A stretch of DNA of 64,000 bases. It comes from Streptomyces spinoverrucosus (GTDB taxonomy: Bacteria; Actinomycetota; Actinomycetes; Streptomycetales; Streptomycetaceae). Below, in pieces: positions 1-7,776 of this stretch (position 1 is the first letter of the stretch; every line of letters starts with the position of its first letter). The position numbers and the translations under genes are program-made. The notes under the pieces were generated by a model, which had not been told where the DNA came from, did no database searches, and saw only the letters and a list, made by a program, of their open reading frames with translations. The stretch covers positions 310,001-374,000 of the forward strand of contig NZ_JADPZX010000002.1 of the NCBI RefSeq assembly GCF_015712165.1, in the 5' to 3' direction.

Positions 1-317
1 GTGAAGGTCTCGCTGCCGCGCCAGCCGCCGACCAGGTGGACCAGGCCGTCGACGCGTCCGAACTCCTTCTCGACGCGGTTCGCCCAGTCCTGGGCGGCCT
101 GCCGGTCGAGCAGGTCGACGGTGTCACCGACGACGGTGGCGCCACCGTGTGCGTAGCTGGCCGCGTCCACGGCCTCCGCCAGTCGCTCCGGGTCGTTGTC
201 GGAGCCGACGACGATCGCGCCCGCCTCGGCCAGCCGCAGCAGCGTCGCCCGGCCGGCGGGTCCGCCCGCGCCGGCCACCGCGATCACCGCACCACTGAGA
301 GCCCCGTTGCCCGCCAT
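1..317 (-). CDS. SDR family oxidoreductase (N-terminal part, runs off the window)
   Basis: Only the first ~105 codons are present, read leftwards from an ATG at 317. The translation opens with a Rossmann fold: a hydrophobic strand VIAVAGAGGPAG, a helix RATLLRLAEAG, then IVVGSDN, followed by the region DGLVHLVGGWRG that corresponds to the NNAG segment of short-chain dehydrogenases. The dinucleotide motif is GAGGPAGR rather than the common TGxxxGIG. The catalytic Tyr-Lys region lies beyond the edge, so substrate and activity cannot be judged. The start is 38 bases after the stop of the DUF6421 gene on the same strand, so the two are probably co-transcribed. Family call is firm; specific function is unknown. 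Confidence 0.8.
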   Translation of the reverse strand, partial: MAGNGALSGAVIAVAGAGGPAGRATLLRLAEAGAIVVGSDNDPERLAEAVDAASYAHGGATVVGDTVDLLDRQAAQDWANRVEKEFGRVDGLVHLVGGWRGSETF

Positions 318-355
318 GTTCCTCGCCTCCTGAGCGACGTTGTCGGTGCGGTCGC

Positions 356-1753
356 TCACGCGGCGACCCGCTGTGCGTTGTCCGCCGTGATGCCCTTGGT
401 CGAGGCGATCACGTTCTTGAGTTTCTTGGACAGCGCTTCATAGAACATGCTCAGCGGAAACTCGTCCGGAAGCACGTCATCGACGAGCTTGCGCGGCGGC
501 AGGGTCAGGTCCAGGGCGTCGGGGCCCTTGGCCCACCTGGAGCCCGGGTGCGGGGCGAGGTAGGTGGAGACCAGCTCGTACCCGGCGAACCAGTGCACGA
601 GCTTGGGGCGGTCGATGCCGTCCCGGTAGAGCTTCTCGATCTCGGCGCACAACTGGTTGGTGATCTGCGGCGCGCGCTCCCAGTCGATGGACAGCTTGTT
701 GTCGGTCCACCGGACGACGTCGTGCTTGTGCAGGTAGGCGAAGAGCAGCTGGCCGCCCAGGCCGTCGTAGTTGCGGACCCGCTCGCCGGTGACCGGGAAG
801 CGGAACATGCGGTCGAACAGCACCGCGTACTGCACGTCACGGGCCTGCGGAACGCCCTCGCCGGCCAGCTTCACGGCCTCCTTGAAGGCGGTGAGGTCGC
901 AGCGCAGCTCCTCCAGGCCGTACATCCAGAACGGCTGGCGCTGCTTGATCATGAACGGGTCGAACGGCAGGTCGCCGTGGCTGTGAGTGCGGTCGTGGAC
1001 CATGTCCCACAGCACGAAGGCCTCTTCGCAGCGCTTCTGGTCGTGGACCATGGCGGCGATGTCCTCGGGCAGGTCGAGGCCCAGCAGGTCGACGGCGGCC
1101 TCGGTGACCCGGCGGAAGCGGGCGGCCTCGCGGTCGCAGAAGATGCCGCCCCAGGAGAAGCGCTCGGGGGCCTGGCGCACGGCGATGGTCTCGGGGAAGA
1201 GCACCGCGGAGTTGGTGTCGTAGCCGGCCGTGAAGTCCTCGAAGGTGATGCCGCAGAACAGCGGGTTGTCGTAGCGGGTGCGCTCCAGCTCGGCCAGCCA
1301 GTCGGGCCAGACCATGCGCAGCACGACCGCTTCGAGGTTGCGGTCCGGGTTGCCGTTCTGCGTGTACATCGGGAAGACGACCAGGTGCTGCAGGCCGTCC
1401 CGCCGGTTGGCGGCGGGCTGGAAGGCGAGCAGCGAGTCCAGGAAGTCGGGCACCTTGAAGCCGTCGTCGGCCCAGCGGCGCAGGTCCCGCACGAGGGCCG
1501 TGTGGTAGGCGGCGTCGTGGGGCAGGAGCGGGGACAGTTCCCGCACGGCGTCGACGACACGCCCTACGGCGAGCTCGGCCTGCGCCGGGGCGGGGGCGCC
1601 CTCGGCCTCGAAGTCGATCGATCCGTCGTTGGACTGCCATGGCCGGATCTGCTCCACGGCATCCTTGAGCACGGGCCACGCCGGGTGCTCGACCACCCTG
1701 CTCACCGAAGGAACCTTCCCCTCCGCGCCCACCTGCACAAGAATTTCCGTCAT
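356..1753 (-). CDS. DUF6421 family protein
   Basis: A 465-residue soluble protein of a family known mainly from Actinobacteria and without an assigned function. I chose the ATG at 1753 because GGAGG precedes it at good distance; an upstream in-frame codon would add 16 unlikely residues. The middle of the protein (about residues 250-300) holds HDRTHSHGD, and about 28 residues further GLEELRCDLTAF. That arrangement, a histidine pair in HDxxH followed by EExRxD, resembles the zinc-binding layout of HExxH metallopeptidases with Asp in place of Glu; this is my inference, not a family annotation. No signal peptide or membrane segment is visible. It is the first gene of a probable two-gene unit with the SDR gene to its left. 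Confidence 0.85.
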   Translation of the reverse strand: MTEILVQVGAEGKVPSVSRVVEHPAWPVLKDAVEQIRPWQSNDGSIDFEAEGAPAPAQAELAVGRVVDAVRELSPLLPHDAAYHTALVRDLRRWADDGFKVPDFLDSLLAFQPAANRRDGLQHLVVFPMYTQNGNPDRNLEAVVLRMVWPDWLAELERTRYDNPLFCGITFEDFTAGYDTNSAVLFPETIAVRQAPERFSWGGIFCDREAARFRRVTEAAVDLLGLDLPEDIAAMVHDQKRCEEAFVLWDMVHDRTHSHGDLPFDPFMIKQRQPFWMYGLEELRCDLTAFKEAVKLAGEGVPQARDVQYAVLFDRMFRFPVTGERVRNYDGLGGQLLFAYLHKHDVVRWTDNKLSIDWERAPQITNQLCAEIEKLYRDGIDRPKLVHWFAGYELVSTYLAPHPGSRWAKGPDALDLTLPPRKLVDDVLPDEFPLSMFYEALSKKLKNVIASTKGITADNAQRVAA

Positions 1754-1790
1754 GTCCCATCCTCCACGGGAGAACCTCGCGTAAGGAGAC

Positions 1791-1818
1791 CGTATACACA
1801 CCAGGTTTCACCCAGCAA
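1791..1818 (-). promoter_or_regulatory. Candidate promoter of the DUF6421 gene
   Basis: On the minus strand TTGCTG (1818-1813) and TATACG (1796-1791) are separated by 16 bases and lie about 40 bases upstream of the ATG at 1753. They resemble housekeeping -35 and -10 boxes. This is a pattern call only. Confidence 0.4.
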
Positions 1819-2001
1819 GAGGACCCTCGGGAAATTATTCTGCGCCACCCCTACCTTCACCGCACTTTTTCCTGTCGGACACGGCGAGCACGAAGCCACA
1901 TCGCTCCGTCGTCACCCTCTGCCCGGCACGGCCCCACGCGATACGGTCCACAAGGGGCCGCGGCCCCACCACCGCCGACGTCGACGGAAGCGAGTCGAAC
2001 C

Positions 2002-2685
2002 TTGAACTTCCTCACCATCGGTCACCGCGGAGTCATGGGCGTCGAGCCCGAGAACACCCTCCGGTCCTTCGTCGCCGCTCAGGAGGCCGGTCTCGACGCG
2101 ATCGAGCTCGACCTCCATCTGAGCAAGGACGGCGCACTCGTCGTCATGCACGACACCGACGTGGACCGTACGACGGACGGCTCCGGGCCGATCGCCGAGA
2201 AGACTCTCGCCGAGCTGCGCACCCTGGACGCGGGCCGGGGCGAGCGGGTCCCGGTGTTCGAGGAGGTCCTGGACGCGGTCCGGGCGCCGCTGCAGGCCGA
2301 GATCAAGGACGTGCGGGCGGCACGGGCGCTGGCCGAGGTGATGCGCGAGCGGGATCTGTCCGGCCGGGTCGAGGTGTCCTCGTTCCACGACGCGGCGATC
2401 GCCGAGATCGCCCGGCTGGTGCCCGGCGTCCGCACCGCGCTGATCGCCAGTCGCTACGGCACCGACATCGTGGAGCGAGCCGTCGAGGCCGGAGCGGCGA
2501 CGGTCTGCCTCAACGTCCGCAGGCTCACCCTGGAGACCGTGGAGCACGCGCGCGAGGCGGGCCTGCGGATCATCGGCTGGGTGGTGAACACGCAGGAGCA
2601 CCTGCGTCTCGTACGAGCGCTGGAGCTGGACGGCGCGACGACCGACCACCCGGAGATCAAACGCACCGGCCGGTTCACGGCGTAG
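2002..2685 (+). CDS. Glycerophosphodiester phosphodiesterase family protein
   Basis: A 227-residue GDPD-fold enzyme, predicted to hydrolyse glycerophosphodiesters to an alcohol and glycerol-3-phosphate. The family signature is complete: GHRG near residue 7, ENT at about 19, IELDLHLSKDG with the two metal-binding acidic residues at about 35-45, and the HD of VVMHDTDVDRTTDG. The ladder of TIM-barrel strands follows (QAEIKD, GRVEVSSF, GLRIIGWVVNT). There is no signal peptide, so it should act in the cytoplasm. It begins with TTG; GGAAG 11 bases upstream is the only candidate ribosome site. It ends 3 bases before the stop of the convergent acetyltransferase gene. Confidence 0.9.
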   Translation: MNFLTIGHRGVMGVEPENTLRSFVAAQEAGLDAIELDLHLSKDGALVVMHDTDVDRTTDGSGPIAEKTLAELRTLDAGRGERVPVFEEVLDAVRAPLQAEIKDVRAARALAEVMRERDLSGRVEVSSFHDAAIAEIARLVPGVRTALIASRYGTDIVERAVEAGAATVCLNVRRLTLETVEHAREAGLRIIGWVVNTQEHLRLVRALELDGATTDHPEIKRTGRFTA

Positions 2686-2688
2686 GGC

Positions 2689-3231
2689 CTACGCCAGCTC
2701 CTTGACCAGCAGTTCGAACTGCAGGTCGGCGCGCTGCGGAATGCCGAACCGCTCGTCGCCGTACGGGAACGGGGTCATCCGTCCCGTACGGCGGTAGCCG
2801 CGCCGTTCGTACCAGGCGATGAGGTCCTCGCGCACGGAGATCACGGTCATGTGCATCTCCCGGGCATCCCAGGTGTCGCGGACCTGCCGCTCCGCCTCCG
2901 CGATGATCACCTTGCCGAGGCCGGAGCCCTGGAGCAGGGGGCTGACCGCGAACATGCCGAAGTAGGCGTGGTCGGCGCGGTGTTCGAGCTGGCAGCAGGC
3001 GACGACGGTGCCGTCCCGCTCCACGGTCAGCAGCCTGCTGTCCGGCGCCTTGATGACCTCCAGGACACCCTCGGGATCGGTCCGCTGCCCCTCAAGGATG
3101 TCCGCCTCGGTGGTCCACCCCGCCCGGCTGGAGTCGCCCCGGTACGCCGACTCGATCAGTGCGACCAGCGTGTCCACGTCGGCGTCGGTGGCGTCGCGGA
3201 AGGTCAGTCCGTGGGCGGTGGCACTGTCCAT
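2689..3231 (-). CDS. GNAT family N-acetyltransferase
   Basis: A 180-residue single-domain GNAT protein. The acetyl-CoA site is visible as FAVSPLLQGSGLGKVIIAEAE (motif A, Q/R-x-x-G-x-G/A), followed by the motif B helix and the YERRGYRRTG segment near the C terminus. The N terminus LTFRDATDADVDTLVALIESAYRG is the usual first strand and helix. I chose the ATG at 3231, preceded by GGAGAG; an upstream ORF extension of 38 residues has no family resemblance. The acceptor is unknown. Its stop abuts that of the phosphodiesterase gene on the other strand. Confidence 0.88.
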   Translation of the reverse strand: MDSATAHGLTFRDATDADVDTLVALIESAYRGDSSRAGWTTEADILEGQRTDPEGVLEVIKAPDSRLLTVERDGTVVACCQLEHRADHAYFGMFAVSPLLQGSGLGKVIIAEAERQVRDTWDAREMHMTVISVREDLIAWYERRGYRRTGRMTPFPYGDERFGIPQRADLQFELLVKELA

Positions 3232-3304
3232 GAGGGTGTCTCTCCGATTGTCCGGCGCGGCTCGGGCATCGACGAGGGTAACCCTGCCACTAGGCTCCGG
3301 GTGC

Positions 3305-3697
3305 ATGGTGCACGTACTGAGCGGCCGGATCCTGCTGCGCCCCACCGACCCCGAGCGGTCCCGCGACTTCTACGGCGAGCAACTCGGCCTCGCCGTCTAC
3401 CGCGAGTTCGGCACGGGGCCGGACCGCGGCACCGTGTACTTCATCGGCGGCGGCCACCTGGAACTCTCCGGCCGCTCCGAGTCCCCGCCGTCCCCGGCCG
3501 TACGGTTGTGGCTTCAGGTCGACGACGTGTCCGCCGCGCACGACGAACTGCGGGGCAAGGGCGTGGAGATCGTACGGCCGCCGGTCCGTGAGCCGTGGGG
3601 GCTGATCGAGATGTGGATCGCGGATCCGGACGGTGTGCCGATCGTGCTGGTGGAGGTTCCCGCCGATCATCCGATCCGGTACCGGCCGGGCATCTGA
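3305..3697 (+). CDS. VOC (glyoxalase/bleomycin-resistance) family protein
   Basis: A 130-residue one-module vicinal oxygen chelate protein. It shows the paired beta-alpha-beta-beta-beta pattern: RILLRPTDPERSRDFYGEQLGLAVYREF, then VYFIGGGHLELSGR, and in the second half LWLQVDDVSAAHDEL, EPWGLIEMWIADPDG and IVLVEVP. The acidic residues ending each half are potential metal ligands. The ATG at 3305 is used because the longer open frame overlaps the divergent acetyltransferase start; only 73 bases separate the two starts, so they probably share a control region. The substrate cannot be deduced. Confidence 0.85.
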   Translation: MVHVLSGRILLRPTDPERSRDFYGEQLGLAVYREFGTGPDRGTVYFIGGGHLELSGRSESPPSPAVRLWLQVDDVSAAHDELRGKGVEIVRPPVREPWGLIEMWIADPDGVPIVLVEVPADHPIRYRPGI

Positions 3698-3706
3698 CAG
3701 CGCACC

Positions 3707-4621
3707 TCACGCCGGGCGGTGCTCCCAGCCGCGGTCGGTGCGGGTCAGCTCACGGAAGCCCGCCTCGGTGAGCCGGTCGATCGCCGTACGGTCCTCGGCC
3801 GCCTCGTAGGCGAGCACGCGGTCCGCGCCGCACAGCCGGAGCCAGTCGGCGGCCTGGGCGAGCAGCCGGCGCTCCCAGCGCTCCGCCCGGCGGGACGGCT
3901 CGACGTGCAGGTTGCCGACGTCCGCGAGACCACCGGCCCGGACGTGCCGTTCGGGCCGGGCCAGTGCCGTGTCCACCTCGACGAAACCGACGGCGCGCCC
4001 CTCGTCGTACGCCGTCCAGCGGGTGCCGCACTCCCCCAGCGTGCGCTCGTACGTCACACCTGGCCGGGGTTCGGGCCGGGGCAGGTCGGCGACGCGGGCG
4101 ATGAGCAGCACCTCCGTGTGGCCGGTGTGGCGGAACCCGGCACGCTCGTAGACGGACCGGACGTGCGGCCAGGGCCGGGGCAGGCCGTACACGGCCGGGG
4201 CCGGCAGCGTGCCGTCGGCGTAGCGCACCCGGACCCGCCAGCGGGCCAGCTGTGCCAGGCAGGCCTGTGTCAGCAGGTCGGCGGCCCGCTCGGTGTCCGG
4301 CCGGAACGAGGCCGGCGGGGCGCACACGAACCAGCGGATCTCACCGGCGTCGCGGTAGTGCTCGCCGACCTCGGCGTCGGCGCGGTAGCGCAGCAGATGG
4401 GCGGCCGCGACGACGGAACCACGCTGCTCGGCGACGAGTGTGACCCGCTCGCTCACCCACGGGTCGGTGACGAACTCGTCGGGCTCCCGCTCCAGCGCGC
4501 TGAGCACGGTGTTGACGGAGACCGAGACACCAGGGACGACGGCGGCGACATGCGCGTTGACCAGTTCGGTGAGCTGGTCGCGGTCGTCGCGGCGGAAGGG
4601 GCGCACCTGGGGCGCGGACAT
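3707..4621 (-). CDS. Double-GNAT acetyltransferase
   Basis: A 304-residue protein made of two GNAT modules. The first (residues ~1-170) has VRPFRRDDRDQLTELVNAH at its N terminus and a YERAGFRHTGHTEVLL motif at its end. The second (~185-304) contains RAVGFVEVD, VGNLHVEPSRRAERWERRLLAQA, which is the acetyl-CoA loop region with the usual glycines replaced, and RLTEAGFREL. Two-domain GNATs of this size are common in streptomycetes, and usually only one half is active. The missing Q/RxxGxG in the second half suggests that half is degenerate. Its stop is 9 bases from that of the convergent VOC gene. Confidence 0.82.
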   Translation of the reverse strand: MSAPQVRPFRRDDRDQLTELVNAHVAAVVPGVSVSVNTVLSALEREPDEFVTDPWVSERVTLVAEQRGSVVAAAHLLRYRADAEVGEHYRDAGEIRWFVCAPPASFRPDTERAADLLTQACLAQLARWRVRVRYADGTLPAPAVYGLPRPWPHVRSVYERAGFRHTGHTEVLLIARVADLPRPEPRPGVTYERTLGECGTRWTAYDEGRAVGFVEVDTALARPERHVRAGGLADVGNLHVEPSRRAERWERRLLAQAADWLRLCGADRVLAYEAAEDRTAIDRLTEAGFRELTRTDRGWEHRPA

Positions 4622-4787
4622 GCGGAACCTCCGGGCAGGGGAAATCGTCTGGAGGCCGCCATGCGGTGCGGTACGGGGCGATCGTACGTCGGCGGCGGCG
4701 CCGGGCGCGAGCAGGTTTCCGGATGGCCGCTGTCAGTGGGCGGGGCTAGCGTGCTGGTGGAGGTTCTCGCTGCGGAAGGAACGTCGG

Positions 4788-5552
4788 ATGAAGCTCGCCA
4801 AGCCGGTGGTCGGCGGCCCCTGCTGGGTCGAACTGGGCACGAGTGACATGGACGCGGCCAAGCGGTTCTACGCAGAGCTGTTCGGCTGGCGGTCCGAGAC
4901 CGACCCGCGTCAGGAGGCGGGCGGTTACACGCTCGCGCACCTGGGCGACGCGGCGGTGGCCGCGCTGACGCCGCTGTACCAGGAGGGGCAGCCCGTCGCG
5001 TGGACCGTGTCGTTCGCCGTCCGGGACGCCGACGAGACCGCGCAGCAGGTGACGGCGGCCGGCGGGACCGTGCTGATGGGACCGATGGACGTGTTCGACA
5101 TGGGCCGCTTCGCGGTGGCCACCGACCCGGCCGGCGCCGCCTTCACGCTGTGGCAGCCACGGGCCTTCGAGGGGGCGGGACTGTTCAACGCGCCCGGCGC
5201 GCTGGGCTGGGTGGAACTGCTCACCCGGGAGCCCGCACGCGCGCGCGACTTCTACACGACCGTCTTCGGCTGGACCGTCAACGCCTCGGAGCACTACACC
5301 CAGTGGGGCCTGGCCGGCCAGGACTTCGGCGGCATGATGACCATGGACGACAAGTTCCCGCCCGAGGTGCCGCCGCACTGGCTGCCGTACTTCGCGGTGG
5401 ACGACGTCGACGCCACCACCGCCACGGCGACCGGGGCGGGCGGGACGGCCCTGATGGAACCCACGTCCGTGCCGGAGGGCCCGCGCATCGCGGTCCTGCG
5501 CGACCCGCAGGGTGCGGTCTTCGGTGTCTACCTCGCGGGTGACGAGGGCTGA
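4788..5552 (+). CDS. Two-domain VOC family protein
   Basis: A 254-residue protein with two glyoxalase-like modules, CWVELGTSDMDAAKRFYAELFGW (N-terminal) and GWVELLTREPARARDFYTTVFGW (C-terminal). Each ends in a DPxGA element (TDPAGAAFTLWQP and RDPQGAVFGVY). This is the layout of the actinobacterial hydroxylase-like VOC proteins related to mycobacterial Cfp30B. The ATG at 4788 follows GGAAGGA at a normal distance; a much longer open frame upstream is an antisense shadow of the acetyltransferase. Function is unknown; some relatives bind small metabolites. Confidence 0.87.
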   Translation: MKLAKPVVGGPCWVELGTSDMDAAKRFYAELFGWRSETDPRQEAGGYTLAHLGDAAVAALTPLYQEGQPVAWTVSFAVRDADETAQQVTAAGGTVLMGPMDVFDMGRFAVATDPAGAAFTLWQPRAFEGAGLFNAPGALGWVELLTREPARARDFYTTVFGWTVNASEHYTQWGLAGQDFGGMMTMDDKFPPEVPPHWLPYFAVDDVDATTATATGAGGTALMEPTSVPEGPRIAVLRDPQGAVFGVYLAGDEG

Positions 5553-5568
5553 GGCGCGCGGCCGGGGT

Positions 5569-5599
5569 TTGCGCTGGAGTGCGCTCCAGCTCCTAGCGT
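5569..5599 (+). promoter_or_regulatory. MerR-type promoter/operator upstream of the aldo/keto reductase
   Basis: TTGCGC (5569-5574) and TAGCGT (5594-5599) are separated by 19 bases, longer than the normal 17. The spacer holds a dyad, GCTGGAG (5573-5579) and CTCCAGC (5584-5590). A 19-base spacer with a central dyad is the hallmark of promoters activated by MerR-family regulators, which untwist the DNA. The dyad could also serve as a weak terminator for the VOC gene. No merR gene is in the window. Confidence 0.65.
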
Positions 5600-5640
5600 C
5601 GTGGGCACGACCTGCCCGACGTTCCGAAGGGGAACGCACC

Positions 5641-6693
5641 GTGCGTTACACACTGTTCGGCAAGACCGGTCTGCGCGTGAGCGAGCTGAGCCTCGGCGCG
5701 ATGACCATCGGCGACGACTGGGGCTGGGGCGCCGACCAGGACACCAGCGCGCGGATCGTGAACGCCTACGCGGACGCGGGCGGCAACTTCGTCGACACCG
5801 CCAACAACTACACGGACGGCAGCTCGGAGCGCATCCTCGGCGGCCTGCTTCAGGGGCGGCGCGACGAGTTCGTGCTGGCCAGCAAGTACACGTGCGGCAC
5901 CCGCGACGGTGACGTCAACGCCGCGGGCAACCACCGCAAGAACCTGGTGCAGTCGGTCGAGGCCAGCCTGGAGCGGCTGCGCACCGACCGCCTCGACGTG
6001 CTGTGGGTGCACGCGCGCGACAACTTCACCCCGGTCGACGAGGTGATGCGGGCGCTGGACGACCTGGTCCGGACCGGCAAGGTGCTGTACGTCGGCGTCT
6101 CGGACTGGCCGGCCTGGGAGATCGCGCAGGCCAACACGCTGGCCCAGTTGCGGGGCTGGACGGCGTTCGCGGGGTCGCAGCTGCGCTACAGCCTGCTGGA
6201 GCGGACGCCCGAGCGGGAACTGCTGCCGCAGGCGCGGGCGTTCGACCTGGCCGTGCTGGCATGGGGGCCGCTCGGGGCGGGGAAGCTGACCGGAAAGTAC
6301 CGGCGCGGCGAGGCGGGGCGGCTGGACGTCACCGGCGACACGCTCGACTCGCGCGAGGAGGCCGTCGTGACGGCGGTCCTGGAGATCGCCGAGCAGGGCG
6401 GCTGGAGCCCGGCGCAGGTGGCGCTGGCCTGGCTGCTCGGGCGGCCCGGCAACGTCGTCCCCATCATCGCCGCCACCAAGGAGAGCCAGCTCGCCGACAA
6501 TCTCGGGGCGGTCGACGTCCGGCTCGACCCGGACGCCGTGGCGCGCCTCGACGAGGTGAGCGCGCCGGCGCTGGGCTTCCCGCACGACTTCGTCCGCGAG
6601 CCGGGCATCACCCGGAACATCTACGGCGACCGCTGGAGCGAGATCGACGACCGGCGCTCCACGTATCGGCGGACGGCGCACGACGTGCTGTGA
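5641..6693 (+). CDS. Aldo/keto reductase
   Basis: A 350-residue NADPH-dependent (beta/alpha)8-barrel oxidoreductase. The catalytic tetrad is visible: FVDTANNYTDGSSE (Asp and Tyr), LASKYT (Lys), and LDVLWVHARDN (His). The nucleotide-binding region VPIIAATKESQLADNLGAVDVRLD is at the C terminus. It starts at the GTG at 5641, with AAGGGGA upstream; the longer open frame would run through the MerR-type promoter at 5569-5599. That promoter implies induction by an effector sensed by a MerR protein encoded elsewhere. Substrate unknown. Confidence 0.9.
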   Translation: MRYTLFGKTGLRVSELSLGAMTIGDDWGWGADQDTSARIVNAYADAGGNFVDTANNYTDGSSERILGGLLQGRRDEFVLASKYTCGTRDGDVNAAGNHRKNLVQSVEASLERLRTDRLDVLWVHARDNFTPVDEVMRALDDLVRTGKVLYVGVSDWPAWEIAQANTLAQLRGWTAFAGSQLRYSLLERTPERELLPQARAFDLAVLAWGPLGAGKLTGKYRRGEAGRLDVTGDTLDSREEAVVTAVLEIAEQGGWSPAQVALAWLLGRPGNVVPIIAATKESQLADNLGAVDVRLDPDAVARLDEVSAPALGFPHDFVREPGITRNIYGDRWSEIDDRRSTYRRTAHDVL

Positions 6694-6714
6694 CCACGCG
6701 AGGCATCCGGAGAC

Positions 6715-7776
6715 TCAGCCCCGCAGCGCGCCCAGGCGCCCCTCCAGCTGGTCGAGCAACTCCCCCAGCAGGGCGGCGAGTTCGCCCTGCTGCGGCCCGT
6801 CGAGTCCGGACAGCACGGCGCTTTCGTAGGCGAGCTGCTCGGGCAGGACGGTGTCGACGAGGTCCCGTCCGGGGTCCGTGAGCCGGACGTGGGCGACGCG
6901 CCGGTCACGGTGGTCGCCGCGCCGCTCGACCAGAGCGCGTTCGGTGAGCTGCTTGAGGCGTTTGGTGACGGCGGCACCGGAGGAGAAGGTCTCGCGGGCC
7001 AGTTCGCTGGGGGTCAGCTCGTGCCCGGTACGGCGCAGCGCGGCGAGCAGGTCGAACTCCGGCCGACTGAGCCCGGCCCGGCGCAGTGGGGCGTCCTCGG
7101 CCTGCTGGAGGAGCGCGGCACAGCGGTTGACCCGGCCGATGATCTCCATGGGCCCAGTGTCGAGATCGGGATGCACGGCCTGCCACTGCCGGACGACAAC
7201 GGCGACGGTGTCACGGCGGCCGGTGAGGCCGGGGTGGCGCGAGTCGCCGGGGTGGCGCGCGTCGCTGTCACGACGGCCGATGTCGCCGGGGTGACGTGCG
7301 TCGCCGGGCTGACGCGCGTCGCCAGTGCGGCCCACGTCGCTGTCACGGCGGCTGATCTCGCCAGGGTGACGCGCGTCGCTGTCACGGCGGCCGACGTCGC
7401 CAGGGTGACGCGCATCGCTGTCACGGCGACCGGTGCCGCCGGGGTGACGCAAGTCGCCAGGGCGGCCCACGTCGCTGTCACGGCCGCCGATGCCGCCGGG
7501 GTGGCGCGAGTCTCCGGGCTCTACCGCGTCGCCGGGCTGGACCGCGTCGCCAGAGCGGCCCACGTCGCTCTCACGGCGGTCGCTGTTACGGCGGTCGCTG
7601 CCACGGCGGCCGATGTCGCCAGGGTGACGCGCGTCGCTGCCACGGCGACCGGTGCCGCCGGGCTGACGCGCGTCGCCAGGGTGGCGCGCGTCACCCGCGG
7701 GATCCGCGTCCCCGGTTGCGTCATGCCGCCCCGCCGCATCTCCCCCATCGGACCCGCGCCCGTTCGTCCCCGTCAT
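6715..7776 (-). CDS. MarR family regulator with long tandem-repeat N-terminal region
   Basis: A 353-residue reading. Residues ~205-353 are a normal MarR winged-helix protein: PMEIIGRVNRCAALLQQAED, LSRPEFDLLAALRR, LTPSELARETFSSGAAVTKRLKQL (recognition helix) and the wing RRGDHRDRRVAHVRLT. Residues ~25-205 are a disordered stretch of a 13-residue repeat, consensus DARHPGDIGRRDS, coded by an exact 39-base period. The ATG at 7776 overlaps the FUSC stop as ATGA, so the two are translationally coupled. In-frame GTG codons in the repeat (for example 7335) are possible later starts; no start lies close to the MarR domain. It probably represses its own operon through the dyad at 9465-9480. Start position is the uncertain part. 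Confidence 0.75.
   Translation of the reverse strand: MTGTNGRGSDGGDAAGRHDATGDADPAGDARHPGDARQPGGTGRRGSDARHPGDIGRRGSDRRNSDRRESDVGRSGDAVQPGDAVEPGDSRHPGGIGGRDSDVGRPGDLRHPGGTGRRDSDARHPGDVGRRDSDARHPGEISRRDSDVGRTGDARQPGDARHPGDIGRRDSDARHPGDSRHPGLTGRRDTVAVVVRQWQAVHPDLDTGPMEIIGRVNRCAALLQQAEDAPLRRAGLSRPEFDLLAALRRTGHELTPSELARETFSSGAAVTKRLKQLTERALVERRGDHRDRRVAHVRLTDPGRDLVDTVLPEQLAYESAVLSGLDGPQQGELAALLGELLDQLEGRLGALRG
7200..7700. repeat. 39-base tandem repeat tract inside the marR gene
   Basis: Degenerate copies of a 39-base unit run through this tract. Three successive units begin at 7366, 7405 and 7444, exactly 39 bases apart. Because the period is a multiple of three, the reading frame survives unit gain or loss. 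Units differ by point changes and a few are fused or shortened. Confidence 0.85.

Noticed and set aside
36..443. A 135-residue plus-strand open frame
   Set aside because: It lies antisense to the SDR gene, which has a clear Rossmann motif.
7200..7700. CRISPR-like regular repeats
   Set aside because: There are no unique spacers; units are contiguous 39-base tandem copies that keep a protein frame.
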